Shown: positions 7,006 to 15,455 of the stretch, in pieces
Layout of the letters: the number at the start of each line of letters is the position of its first letter
Position numbering within the stretch: the first letter of the stretch is position 1
Source of the DNA: Xanthobacteraceae bacterium
Lineage (GTDB): Bacteria > Pseudomonadota > Alphaproteobacteria > Rhizobiales > Xanthobacteraceae
Direction of reading: 5' to 3'
DNA length: 18,130 bases
NCBI GenBank assembly: GCA_030037185.1
Contig: JASHRR010000805.1
Span: forward strand, 1-18,130
Notes under the pieces: generated by a model
The model's input: only the letters and a program-made list of their open reading frames with translations
The model's database searches: none
Told to the model about the DNA's origin: nothing
Program-made: the position numbers and the translations under genes

Positions 7006-7717
7006 ATGGCACGGACAATCGGAAGGCTCACAGCGCTAGCGGTATCGAGGCTTAAAGAGCCGGGCATGTATCCCGATGGGCGGCGACTTCTACCTGCGGC
7101 CGTGGGTGTTCCGCTTCAAGCAGGATGGCCGCGAGCGCTACATGGGACTTGGGCCACTCAACGCCGTATCCCTTGCCGAGGCTCGTCAGAAGGCCACCAA
7201 GGCGCGTTCGCAGCGTATCAAGGGTATCTATCCAGGCGGGCAATGCTGTCAGACAAGCCGCCAAGGCCACTGGCACACCATTTGAGACATGTGCCGAAAT
7301 CCTACATCGCAGCCCACAAGGCGACGTGGACGAGCCGAGCAGTGGATTGAGACGTTACAGGCATACGTCTATCCGCTAATTGGCGAAATGTCGGTAGAGC
7401 TTCAACACCGCGGCCGTGCCCGCGGTGCTTGATCCGATTTGGTTCGAGAGAACTGAATTTTGCATGCAGCAAGGGCGAGCGGCTTGCGCAACGGTGACAA
7501 CCCGGGGCGGTGGCGCGGCTACCTCGATAAGCTGTTGCCGGCGCGTTCCTAGCTGCAAACGGTTAAGCACCACCCGGCGATGCCTTATGACAAGCTTCCA
7601 GCATTCCTGGCGCGGCTACGCGAGCGCAATGGTGCGTCGGCGCCTGCGCTCGAAATCACGATCCTGACGGCGGTGCGCACCGATGCAACGGCTACTGCCC
7701 TAGCCTTTGCTCGCTGA
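7006..7717 (+). pseudogene. broken tyrosine-recombinase integrase (P4/DUF4102 type)
   Basis: The remains of a phage or island integrase are spread over several frames. In order one reads MARTIGRLTALAVSRLKEPG (from 7006), then in another frame WVFRFKQDGRERYMGLGPLN and SLAEARQKATKARS (the Arm-type DNA-binding domain), then YIAAHKATWTSRA, WIETLQAYVYPLIGEMSV, AVLDPIWFERTE, NGDNPGRWRGYLDKLLPARS followed by a stop, and YDKLPAFLARLRERNGAS ending in ITILTAVRT. This order matches the family's N-terminal arm and core-binding domains. The region ends just after the first catalytic Arg (TAVRT), so the HxxR and Tyr part is gone. At least three frameshifts and one stop make it non-functional. It marks the edge of a decayed genomic island. 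No tRNA gene is visible upstream. Confidence 0.88.
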
Positions 7718-8125
7718 ATGCGAGCCCGAAGAAGGAAATACCAGGGGAAGGTTTGTCTCCGGTGAATCATGCTGGCACGATCAGATCAGGAAGACCCGTG
7801 AGATTAGCGATGTTCATCGCCCATGCGGTCGGGCTTGCGGGAGCGGTGTCGGGCGGCGCGGCGAGCAATGCGGGGATGTTGGATACACGATCGGCGTCCA
7901 GTTTGTCTGCGCGAAGAGACCCTCGACGGCTGCTCGAACAAGTGGCAGACCGCAATCGCGGACAGATGTCTAGCGGTAATCCTCAAGAGTTCCGCTCGAC
8001 AAAGTATCAGATTCTGCCTGAAAGCAAGTCATTAGCTGCCCTCGTTGTAGATCTGCGGTCGCACAAATGCTTCTTATAAATATGCGCTCAGCGCTTGACC
8101 GTCGGCACAGGGATGCGTCGAGATT
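7718..8125. other. stretch without a supported gene
   Basis: About 400 nt separate the integrase remnant from the FixK-like box. An open frame with a TTG start (7753-8079, +, 108 codons) has a hydrophobic, alanine-rich segment near its start (MFIAHAVGLAGAVSGGAA), but it has no ribosome site and no recognisable family. I treat the stretch as eroded island DNA. Confidence 0.4.
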
Positions 8126-8139
8126 TTGATCCGGGTCAA
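8126..8139 (+). promoter_or_regulatory. FixK/FNR-type box upstream of cytochrome c
   Basis: TTGATCCGGGTCAA fits the TTGA-N6-TCAA dyad bound by FNR/FixK regulators. It lies about 158 nt before the cytochrome c start. A TAAGAT hexamer at 8163-8168 would place transcription near 8174, putting the box centre about 41.5 nt upstream, the usual class II activator position. Microaerobic activation is inferred. Confidence 0.6.
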
Positions 8140-8297
8140 AGCGACCGGGATATCCGCATGCATAAGATTTCGGTTAGACCGCAGATTCGCAGATTCTTCT
8201 AAGGCCCTCACCAGCGGAGGCCTCCCGCGGGGAGCCATCCGAATACGCAAAAAAGCTGATATCCGCGGTCGTGGTGAACCATTCGGGGCGCGTTCAA

Positions 8298-8687
8298 ATG
8301 AAAGCAAGAATTTTTGCGACTTTAGCAATCGTCGCGGTGTTTACCGCAGCGGGGTCGCTCGCCGCAAATGCGCAGGTAAAGCCTGCTGAAGGCAATGCGG
8401 AACACGGACGCACCTTCGCTTTGCGGGCATGCACCGGTTGTCACGTCGTTGCACCGGATCAACCTTTCAAGCCGATCTATATCGGGCCGCCGCGTCCTCC
8501 CGACTTCAAGGAGATCGCGAACCAACCGAGGGTGACGGCCGCTTCGCTCCAGCATCACTTGGAAACACTACCGGCAGTTCCGAAGAATTTGGACATGGCG
8601 AACCCGTTGCTATCAAGCCAGGAGCTGCGGGACGTCGCCACATTCATCATCACTTTGCGCGACAAACCGGCAGCGCCCACGCGGTGA
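8298..8687 (+). CDS. small secreted class I-like cytochrome c
   Basis: This 129-residue periplasmic electron carrier binds heme covalently through CTGCH (45-49). Met100 (NLDMANPLLS) is the likely sixth ligand, and the C-terminal helix ELRDVATFIITLRD (109-122) is typical of the cytochrome c fold. The signal peptide covers residues 1-25, ending AANA before QVKP. I choose the ATG at 8298, where the signal peptide begins, rather than the GTG at 8271, which has no ribosome site. The Shine-Dalgarno of 8298 is also weak. A FixK-like box lies upstream, so expression under low oxygen is plausible. A short ORF starts 3 nt after the stop. The redox partner is not evident in the window. Confidence 0.87.
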   Translation: MKARIFATLAIVAVFTAAGSLAANAQVKPAEGNAEHGRTFALRACTGCHVVAPDQPFKPIYIGPPRPPDFKEIANQPRVTAASLQHHLETLPAVPKNLDMANPLLSSQELRDVATFIITLRDKPAAPTR

Positions 8688-8690
8688 TCA

Positions 8691-8990
8691 ATGGCAGCGG
8701 ATTCGGTGGCCGGTTGCGAAGGCGCGTCGCCGTTATATGGCGTTTGGGTTTGGTCCGCAGCCGTCTGCACGCCTTGGTGGCGCAGCCAAACGCATCCGGC
8801 GCGGTTTACGAAATCTAGCTACGACGCAGAGATTGGTGAAGTCGGGCGGTTTACTGCCGAGCGGCACCTGAATTACACTTTCCTCGGCAGCAAGCAGCCT
8901 GCCTTTCCGGGCGGCTTCCCATCGAACCATGCGCTGAACGGCATGCCGCAATTCGCCTACGGCAACCACACCGGTGCCGGACTGTACTGA
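8691..8990 (+). CDS. hypothetical small protein downstream of cytochrome c
   Basis: A 99-codon ORF with an ATG 3 nt after the cytochrome c stop. I do not recognise it. The first part is Trp/Cys-rich (LYGVWVWSAAVCTPWW, 15-30) and the second half is Gly/Asn/Phe-rich (FLGSKQPAFPGGFPSNHALN). The two halves differ in character, so a frameshift in a once-longer gene is possible. The tight spacing suggests co-transcription, but there is no clear ribosome site. Confidence 0.35.
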   Translation: MAADSVAGCEGASPLYGVWVWSAAVCTPWWRSQTHPARFTKSSYDAEIGEVGRFTAERHLNYTFLGSKQPAFPGGFPSNHALNGMPQFAYGNHTGAGLY

Positions 8991-9001
8991 GGGAGGTCGT
9001 G

Positions 9002-9172
9002 ATGAGCATTCAGGATACCAATAAACCACGCCGCTGCATCCCACCTTACCCGCCAAGCGACGGTGGCCATCGCGTGACGCACAGAAGCAGAGGGGTTACC
9101 GCCGGCGCCAGAAAGCCGCTACCGAAAGCGTTACCAATTCGCCCCGCGCGCAGGGGCACAAACACGCCGTGA
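9002..9172 (+). CDS. hypothetical very small basic protein
   Basis: A 56-codon ORF with gggagg (8991-8996) at suitable spacing, directly after the 8691-8990 ORF. The peptide is strongly basic and Pro/Arg-rich (MSIQDTNKPRRCIPPYPPSD at the start), with no family that I recognise. Low complexity in GC-rich DNA makes a chance ORF a real alternative. Confidence 0.3.
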   Translation: MSIQDTNKPRRCIPPYPPSDGGHRVTHRSRGVTAGARKPLPKALPIRPARRGTNTP

Positions 9173-9364
9173 AGCAGATGTGCCGGACCGGCAGCCTTGA
9201 GCCACGACACATTCGGGGACACTCACACAACGGAGGGAACGTTTTCATTTCAGCTCGTACAATAGAATACGGGCGGATACATCGCCCCGAGTCGACGTCG
9301 CAAACGAGCCCTCTGCATTATGTCTTTGCGAGGCCCGCTGAAGCTGACGCGTAAATGTGGTCGC

Positions 9365-9700
9365 CTATTCTCGACGTTCGATCTTTCTGAGCGCCGGAGA
9401 GAGCCTCATCCATAATAGCGCCATCGTGCCAGGACCGCCGATGAGGACTGCTGGCGCCCCGCCGAACACAGCTGCCGTGACGCCGCTCTCGAATTCGCCG
9501 AGCTGATAGGACGTGTTAACGAAGAAGGAAGTTCACCGCCCCGACCCTGTCGCGGATCTCGTCCGGCGTCGTCAATTGCACGAACGCTATGCGAATGACC
9601 ATGCTGACGGTGTCCGCCGCCCCGGGAACGGTCAGGGCGAGGACCGAAAGCCAGACCGAGCGCAACAACGCAAAAACGAGTACCCGCCGGATTGTCCGGC
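9365..9700 (-). pseudogene. C-terminal remnant of an EntS-like MFS exporter
   Basis: On the minus strand two frames join to give the last part of an MFS_3/EntS-type transporter. One frame reads SVWLSVLALTVPGAADTVSM and FVQLTTPDEIRDRVGAVNF. After a shift near 9525 the next reads NTSYQLGEFESGVTAAVFGG and APAVLIGGPGTMALLW, ending in RKIERRE and a stop at 9365. These are conserved landmarks of the family's C-terminal half (QLGEFESG and TPDE.R.RV). The N-terminal two thirds are missing. It cannot make a transporter. Such exporters often handle siderophores or drugs, but that role is gone here. Confidence 0.8.
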
Positions 9701-10014
9701 TGATGGACGTCAGCGCCTTTGGGTTGGCCGCAGGAAGGAAGCACGCACCCGACATCAGATGACCTTCGCCGATCGTTTCCGGTCTCCCTCGACCGATGGA
9801 GAATCGGCTGCCCCGCCGGTTCGGCAGCGATTGTTGCTTCGCGAACATTCGGCAAGGCCGCGTGCGCAATCTATAAAAAGCTCAGCCACGGGGCCCGTTT
9901 TCAGTGACACAACAAGCGTTGGTCGGAAATGCATACTCCTGAATCAGAATAAGTACGCGAGGTCACGCGCGAAAAACGACCTGAATTCTTCGTCTGCGTA
10001 AGGATCTCAGACTG
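9701..10014. other. stretch without a supported gene downstream of tonB
   Basis: About 310 nt lie between the MFS remnant and the tonB stop. Open frames here have no family resemblance, ribosome site or export signal, and I see no clear terminator for the tonB operon. It is probably eroded DNA. Confidence 0.4.
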
Positions 10015-10668
10015 CTACCGGATATTAAAGCGGACTGGAATAACGAATGACAAATCGTCCGCTGGCACGCGATTGGGTGGACGCGGTACTGGCTGAGCGC
10101 GCGCCAGCATAGCAAGCGCCTCCCCATCGAGTTCCAGTGATCCCGAGCTTTGCACTATGCGGGTTCCCCGCACCCAGCCATCGCGATCGACGGTGAAGGC
10201 CACCCGGGCCACACCCTGGTCGCCACGAGCGCGTGCCTCGGGCGGGTAGCGTTTGAAGCGCTCAATATGGGCGACGAGCTCGGTCTCCCAGCGGTGAACG
10301 ACCGCGATGGACGGTGCCGCTGCTGGCGGTGCGGTGGCTTGTTTCTGCTCCTGCGGCGGTGCGGGTTTGCGAGGCTCCGGCAGCGCCACCTCCGCCTGCT
10401 GCTCAGGTGGTGTAGTTTCTTGCTTGGGAGGAGGCGTTGCTTCGCTTTCCTCCTGCTTGGGGCCAGGCGCCAAATCGGTGGGTGGTGCCGTCGAAATCAC
10501 GAAGGACTCAGGAAGTTCCAGCATAACAACGGGCGCATCAACGCCGAAATCGTCGTCGGGTGATGGTTTCACCAGAAATAATAGAGCGACTGTGATGTGG
10601 GCCGCGACGGCCACCGCGAAGCATATGCCCCAACGCAGGGCATCATTGTGCGGAGCTGCGAATGGCAT
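10015..10668 (-). CDS. tonB: TonB energy transducer
   Basis: This 217-residue periplasm-spanning protein transmits the proton-motive force from ExbB/ExbD to outer-membrane receptors. The N-terminal membrane anchor (about 12-33) carries His24 in VAVAAHITVALL, equivalent to the essential TonB His. Residues 60-120 form a Pro/Glu/Lys-rich rod (QEESEATPPPKQETTPPEQQ). The C-terminal domain (about 125-217) has the FKRYPPEAR motif (138-146), GVARVAFTVDRDG (152-164) and ends IPVRFNIR. It lies 12 nt after exbD, so it is third in the exbB-exbD-tonB operon. The ATG at 10668 gives a normal short cytoplasmic tail. Its dedicated partner is probably the receptor encoded divergently at 12590-14956. Confidence 0.94.
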   Translation of the reverse strand: MPFAAPHNDALRWGICFAVAVAAHITVALLFLVKPSPDDDFGVDAPVVMLELPESFVISTAPPTDLAPGPKQEESEATPPPKQETTPPEQQAEVALPEPRKPAPPQEQKQATAPPAAAPSIAVVHRWETELVAHIERFKRYPPEARARGDQGVARVAFTVDRDGWVRGTRIVQSSGSLELDGEALAMLARAQPVPRPPNRVPADDLSFVIPVRFNIR

Positions 10669-10680
10669 GGCAATGGCTGT

Positions 10681-11100
10681 TCATTTGTCCACTTCCAGGG
10701 CGACCAGGGCGACTTTGAGATATCCGGCACCGCGCAGCCCATTCATGGTGTCCATGAGGTTGCCGTAGGCAACTGACTTGTCGGCGCGAAGAAACACGCG
10801 CTGGGTGCGGTCGCCTTTCGACGAGGCATCAAGAGCTGACTGGAGCTCGGATGGCGAGATCGGCACATCACCGAGCGCCAGTGTCAAATCGGATTTGACG
10901 GTGAGAAAGATCGGCTGGTCCGGCCGCGGCTGCCGTTCCACATTGGACGTTGGCAGTTCCACCGAAACGTCCACGGTCGCGAGCGGCGCCGCGATCATGA
11001 AGATGATCAACAGCACTAGCATGACATCGATGAACGGCGTCACGTTGATCTCATGGATGTCGCTGAGCGCATCCCTTGCGTGGTCGAGTCGGACGCTCAT
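10681..11100 (-). CDS. exbD: ExbD/TolR-family proton-channel subunit
   Basis: This 139-residue subunit of the ExbB-ExbD motor energises TonB. The single membrane helix INVTPFIDVMLVLLIIFMI (18-36) carries Asp25, the proton-carrying residue, at exactly the Escherichia coli position. The periplasmic domain has the usual pattern, including TQRVFLRADKSVAYGNLMDT and VALVALEV near the end. I start at the ATG at 11100 rather than the longer frame to 11199: this ATG overlaps the exbB stop as ATGA (11097-11100), typical of translational coupling, and the extra residues of the longer frame are an out-of-frame reading of exbB. tonB follows after 12 nt. Confidence 0.94.
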   Translation of the reverse strand: MSVRLDHARDALSDIHEINVTPFIDVMLVLLIIFMIAAPLATVDVSVELPTSNVERQPRPDQPIFLTVKSDLTLALGDVPISPSELQSALDASSKGDRTQRVFLRADKSVAYGNLMDTMNGLRGAGYLKVALVALEVDK

Positions 11101-12155
11101 CGCGCGGCTGCCGGCACCGCAGCGCGCCCCCACAGATCGTCGGCACCACTCTGTGACTGGCTCAGATCGCGGCTTACCAGGTTGAGAATCTCGACGCACG
11201 CATCGGCATACAGCGACCGATAATTGGCGATCGCACGTGCGAAGGCGTTGTAGATCACGACAGCTGGAATCGCCGCCGCAAGACCGAACGCGGTCGCAAG
11301 CAGCGCTTCAGCTATGCCCGGCGCTACCACAGCAAGGTTGGTGGTGTGCAGCTTCGAAATACCGATAAAGCTGCTCATAATGCCCCAGACGGTGCCGAAC
11401 AGGCCGACGAACGGGGCTGTCGCCCCAATGGTGGCCAGGATGCCGGTTGCCCGCATCATCTCCCGCCCGACGCCGGCCTCGATGCGCTCGAATCGAGCGG
11501 CGATGCGCTCTTTGATGCCGTCGATGTCGCGAAGGTCCGGCGAGCGGCGCAATTCACCCTCCACGGCGTGGAGCAATTGCGCGACATGCGAGCTTGCGGC
11601 GCTGGCGGGGCGAAGGGCCTGGGCGAGCGAGAACGCGGTAGCAAGCGCTCGCTGCCCGCGGTTGAGGCATCGCCGTGCCGCCACGAGCTCGAATGTCTTG
11701 GCGAGCCAGATTGTCCAGGTCAGCACGGACGCAAAGGCCAAGCCTAGCATCACCATCTTCACGGTGATATCCGCCGACCACAACATACCCCACGCCGTGA
11801 GGTCACGCGGCACTTCCGCGAGGGTGGCTCCGGCACCAGGTGCTAATGGCGCAGCAGTCTCTGCCCCGACTGTGTCTGGAGCCGCTGCTGTGGTGTCAGG
11901 CCGCCGGGTAGCGGCCCGTCCAGCAGCTGCAACGGCCGTGGCCGATCCTCGGTCGGCAGACACGCTGCCTGCTGGTGCCTGAGTTGCCGGCTCCGCAACG
12001 GGGGAGGGCATCTCGGATGAAGGAACGCGCTGCGGCATTGGTTGACCGTGCGCCGAGGGCGTGGCCAAAAGAACCGCGCCCGCGCACAACACGACAATCA
12101 AGTTCAGCAACCGCGGCCACTGCATCCAGCTAGCCTGCACTTGAAAAAACCGCAT
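11097..12155 (-). CDS. exbB: ExbB/TolQ-family proton-channel subunit with long N-terminal extension
   Basis: This protein of about 352 residues is first in the operon. Three membrane segments define the ExbB core: about 131-152, 236-262 (ATIGATAPFVGLFGTVWGIM) and 280-304 (GIAEALLATAFGLAAAIPAV). Before the core come a signal peptide (about 12-37, ending SAHG) and an Ala/Pro/Thr-rich stretch (38-115), as in many rhizobial ExbB proteins that are longer than the enteric form. The start is uncertain. ATG 12155, ATG 12125 (which begins directly at the signal peptide) and GTG 12266 are all in frame, and none has a strong ribosome site. The stop overlaps exbD by the ATGA. The promoter lies in the AT-rich divergent region shared with the receptor. 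Confidence 0.9.
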   Translation of the reverse strand: MRFFQVQASWMQWPRLLNLIVVLCAGAVLLATPSAHGQPMPQRVPSSEMPSPVAEPATQAPAGSVSADRGSATAVAAAGRAATRRPDTTAAAPDTVGAETAAPLAPGAGATLAEVPRDLTAWGMLWSADITVKMVMLGLAFASVLTWTIWLAKTFELVAARRCLNRGQRALATAFSLAQALRPASAASSHVAQLLHAVEGELRRSPDLRDIDGIKERIAARFERIEAGVGREMMRATGILATIGATAPFVGLFGTVWGIMSSFIGISKLHTTNLAVVAPGIAEALLATAFGLAAAIPAVVIYNAFARAIANYRSLYADACVEILNLVSRDLSQSQSGADDLWGRAAVPAAAR

Positions 12156-12453
12156 GGCGCGAATTGTTACGTTATGCCGTCGTGACCTACAACCCGACAT
12201 GCCCATGCGCCAACTAGAATCTCTCCAAGCCATCTGGAGTCGGTCAGCGCGCATTGAGACATCCACTCTAGAGTAGCTTCCCGAAACCTTTGCTCTTCTT
12301 CCTCTCGTGGCACAAGATGAGAGAACTTAAGCTGGGCCGGTGGACGAACGACGGACCAAAGTGATCTGGTCTGTCAATATCAGCCAACTGGAATTATCAA
12401 TACTTAATTTATAGCCATTCTAAGCTGCACCAAGAAGATTTCTCGTATTAGAA

Positions 12454-12468
12454 TTGGAATTGTTCCAA
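12454..12468. promoter_or_regulatory. perfect palindrome TTGGAATTGTTCCAA, ICE-like
   Basis: This 15-bp perfect dyad has the GAA-N3-TTC core of the Irr ICE motif but differs at the flanking A/T positions. It may be a second, weaker operator, or the site of another regulator. Confidence 0.4.
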
Positions 12469-12572
12469 CTCCAAAATTGGACGATCAAGTTTAGAAACTA
12501 TACAATATTCGGTAGAATCAGTTGTTGGGCCGGATGGTCGCTGTTATCGGAAATTTCGGAAAGCAATTCATG

Positions 12573-12589
12573 TTTAGGAACGTTCTAAA
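12573..12589. promoter_or_regulatory. Irr ICE-like box at the receptor start
   Basis: TTTAGGAACGTTCTAAA matches TTTAGAA-N3-TTCTAAA, the ICE pattern as I recall it for rhizobial Irr, at 13 of 14 defined positions. It abuts the first possible start codon of the receptor (GTG 12590), and its AGGAA could double as that start's ribosome site. Irr control by heme/iron status is therefore likely. Confidence 0.6.
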
Positions 12590-14956
12590 GTGTCTTGGGA
12601 GTCATCAGGGGAGAACGCACCTGCCCGAGGGCGTCGGGCCTGGGCAGGCCACGTCGCATCCTTTCGCGTGTTGCGATCCGCCTCGTTCGTGCCAGGGATT
12701 GCAATTGGACTGTACTTCCTCGCCAACTCGCTGGGCGTAGCTCAAGACGAAGGGGGAAAGGACGCGGCAACAGCGCCTGAAATGGAAAAAGGGACGCAGC
12801 AGTTGCCAGAGATCAATGTGACGGCGAAAAGGCAAGCGCCGAAGCAGGCGGCCTCGAAGCGGGCCACCAATCCACAGGCAGCGGCTGTCGCCCAGGCAGC
12901 GCCAACCGGGGCCGCGCTGGGCGCAACGCCCGCCCAGGCGGACTTGGACCGCAAGATGGGCGTGTTGGATCAGTCGCGCGAAAACTTGTTGCCCAAGCTT
13001 GGGGCTAGCACCTACACCGTCGATCGTGAGGCGATAGTGTCACTGCCACAGGCCGACAACACGCCGATCGACAAGGTGATCCTACAATTGCCGGGCGTGT
13101 CTTATGATTCGGCCGTCTCCAACCCAAATTTTCACGTTCGCAACGAATATGCGAATGTGCAATTCAGGATCAACGGCGTCGTGCTTCCCGAGGGGGTATC
13201 GGCGCTCGGGCCAGTCCTCGACACCAATTTCATCGGCAGCATGTCCCTGCTCACTGGCACGCTGCCCGCGCAGTACGGGCTGCGCACTGCCGGCGTGCTC
13301 GATATCACGAGCCGCAGCTTTGCTACGCCGGGCGGCGAAGTCAGTCTCTATGGCGGCAGCCGACAGACGTTCACGCCCAGTTTTGACTATGGCGGCAGCG
13401 TCGGCAATTCGGAATATTTCGTAACTGCACGCGGCACTTGGAACGATCTCGGTCTCGAAAACCCGACGCCGTCGCTCAACGCTCTCCACGACCAAACGCA
13501 GCAAGGCAAATTCTTCGGCTACGCATCAACACTACTCGACGACTCGACACGGCTCAGCGTGATATCCGCCGAATCCTACAGCGCATTCCAGATACCGAAC
13601 AACCCCGGTCAGACGCCGCTCGGCGATTTCGGTCCCGCGAATTACAACTCATCAACCCTCAATGAAAGAGAGTACGACACTTATGTCGCCAATATCGTAG
13701 CATTACAGACACATGGCAGCGATGGCGACGCGCAACTCGCGGTTTATTCGCGGTACGCCGATATCCACTTCATTCCTGACGTGTTCGGCGATCTGGTGTT
13801 CAACGACGTCGCATCCAACGTCGAGCGGCAGAGCATGCTCGCCGGGGTACAGGGTGACGCATCCTACATCGCAAACGACCAACACACCTTGCGGGCGGGT
13901 TTCGCGGTCAGCGGCGAGCAGACGAAGGTCAGCGATGTGGCGACCGTCCTGCCCGGGGCCGTCGGTGCAGTTACAGGACCGCCAATGACTATTACCGATG
14001 ACAATTCCAAGCTCGGATGGAACATTGGGGTCTACCTTCAGGACGAGTGGAAATTAACTAACCAGCTCACCTTGAACTGGGGCTTGAGGTTCGATCAATT
14101 GTATCAGTACGTCGATGCCAACCAGCTTAGTCCGCGCATCGCCCTCGTATACAAGCCGTTCGACGCCACCACCCTTCACGCCGGTTTCGCACGTTATTTC
14201 ACCCCGCCTTACCAGGCTCAAGCCGCTCAATCAAATCTCGGTCTGTTCACCAACACGACCAATCAGCCAGAAGTTCCCTTAAACGATCCCGTAAAGCCCG
14301 AACGATCGAGCTATTACGATGTCGGCGTGGACCAGAAGGTTCTGCCAGGCCTCACTATGGGGCTCGACGCTTATTATAAGAACACGCGAGATGAGATTGA
14401 CGACGGCCAGTTCGGTGCGGCCGTCGTCTTGACCCAGTTCAACTACGCGCGCGGGTACAGCGAAGGCGGTGAGTTCAAGCTCAAATACAACAACGGTAAT
14501 TTCAATGCCTACGCCAACTTTTCCTACAATATAACAAGAGCCGTCGACATCGAGTCAAATCAATACCTCATTGACGCCGCAGACTACAACTACCTCCTGA
14601 CCCATTGGCATTATACCGATGATATGCAGCGCATGACGGGCTCGGCCGGCGTGTCGTATCGGTGGGATGATACGCTGTTCACCGCGAATCTCATCTATGG
14701 CAGTGGCCTGCGCGCAGGCGAGTTGCCCGAGGTCGTGCCGAATTCGTTGCACGCCACACCCTACGCCGTGGTGAATGTGGGCATCGCGCACGACTTCAAA
14801 TGGTCGCCAGACTTTAAGCCGTTGACCGTACGCTTCGACGTGGTCAATTTGTTCGATCAGATTTACGAACTTCGCACCGGCAGCGGCATTGGTGAATTTG
14901 CTCCGCAAATTGGTGCGCGCCGTGGCTTCTATTTCGGCCTGTCGCAAAAGCTGTAA
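12590..14956 (+). CDS. TonB-dependent outer-membrane receptor
   Basis: A receptor of up to 788 residues imports a scarce ligand across the outer membrane using TonB energy. A hydrophobic export signal lies at about 27-51 (ending LGVAQ), and a likely TonB box is PEINVTAK (73-80). The plug domain spans about 125-250 (VDREAIVSLPQADNTPIDKV, VRNEYANVQFRINGV, TAGVLDITSR). The rest is a barrel with alternating aromatic strands, ending RRGFYFGLSQKL. The start is unclear: GTG 12590 touches the ICE-like box, while GTG 12668 would begin almost at the signal peptide but has no ribosome site. The ligand is not identifiable; the ICE-like box and paired exbB-exbD-tonB point to iron, heme or a siderophore. 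The gene appears intact. Confidence 0.9.
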   Translation: MSWESSGENAPARGRRAWAGHVASFRVLRSASFVPGIAIGLYFLANSLGVAQDEGGKDAATAPEMEKGTQQLPEINVTAKRQAPKQAASKRATNPQAAAVAQAAPTGAALGATPAQADLDRKMGVLDQSRENLLPKLGASTYTVDREAIVSLPQADNTPIDKVILQLPGVSYDSAVSNPNFHVRNEYANVQFRINGVVLPEGVSALGPVLDTNFIGSMSLLTGTLPAQYGLRTAGVLDITSRSFATPGGEVSLYGGSRQTFTPSFDYGGSVGNSEYFVTARGTWNDLGLENPTPSLNALHDQTQQGKFFGYASTLLDDSTRLSVISAESYSAFQIPNNPGQTPLGDFGPANYNSSTLNEREYDTYVANIVALQTHGSDGDAQLAVYSRYADIHFIPDVFGDLVFNDVASNVERQSMLAGVQGDASYIANDQHTLRAGFAVSGEQTKVSDVATVLPGAVGAVTGPPMTITDDNSKLGWNIGVYLQDEWKLTNQLTLNWGLRFDQLYQYVDANQLSPRIALVYKPFDATTLHAGFARYFTPPYQAQAAQSNLGLFTNTTNQPEVPLNDPVKPERSSYYDVGVDQKVLPGLTMGLDAYYKNTRDEIDDGQFGAAVVLTQFNYARGYSEGGEFKLKYNNGNFNAYANFSYNITRAVDIESNQYLIDAADYNYLLTHWHYTDDMQRMTGSAGVSYRWDDTLFTANLIYGSGLRAGELPEVVPNSLHATPYAVVNVGIAHDFKWSPDFKPLTVRFDVVNLFDQIYELRTGSGIGEFAPQIGARRGFYFGLSQKL

Positions 14957-15107
14957 CGCGAACCGCGTCGCCGAATGGCTGCCCGGCGCGCTGCTTCGCT
15001 TGGCAAGTTGCCCAACTCCGCGGGCGTCGTGAAAACCAATGGGTGTGTTGGCACCTGGCTTTACGTGCCGGATAGAGCGGGAGGAGCTTCTTTGGAGGCA
15101 GGGCCCC

Positions 15108-15455
15108 GGCATAGACCTTTCGCCCGCGGCCTTTGACAAACATAGAGCTGGGCACTGGCAGCTTGAGTGGGCGCTTGCCCTCCGGATCCCGGTAAGCGTT
15201 GCCGACACCGGCGTCGCTTTCGAAGTCCACTCGTCCCGTGAGGAGGAATGGTCCATTGCGAGCGTCGGCGGAGATCTTTATGTCGAGCGAGTTCCGGCTT
15301 GGCTGGCATGCCCAGCCGAGGACAAACGGCTGCTCGCCCCCGTAAAAGACACTATTGACGTGGGCGACCACGTTCTGAGCCAACGCGTCGGTTGCCGTCA
15401 TCCCAGCGCAGAACGCGATTATCGTCGCAACCAGCCGAGACCGCTCGGGCAGAAG
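15108..15455 (-). pseudogene. fragment of a secreted hypothetical protein
   Basis: A minus-strand open stretch has an export signal-like run (LVATIIAFCAGMTATDALAQ) followed by NSVFYGGEQPFVLGWACQPS, ISADARNGPFLLTGRVDFES and DAGVGNAYRD. The GWAC and VGNA spacing reminds me of a small beta-rich secreted domain seen in rhizobial hypothetical proteins, but I cannot name a family. No normal start codon precedes the signal, and past about 15108 the frame becomes arginine-rich and runs into the receptor's 3' end. I therefore read it as a truncated gene. Function unknown. Confidence 0.45.

Larger units (their letters stand above)
12267..12589. promoter_or_regulatory. AT-rich divergent promoter region of the TonB module
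   Basis: The region between exbB and the receptor is conspicuously AT-rich at about 12380-12520, unlike its surroundings. It contains several TTCTAA or TTAGAA half-sites (near 12417, 12448 and 12490) besides the two palindromes listed separately. This suits two iron-controlled divergent promoters. Confidence 0.6.

Noticed and set aside
11314..11982. 222-codon plus-strand frame opposite exbB
   Set aside because: It is antisense to the conserved ExbB membrane segments, with no ribosome site or motif.
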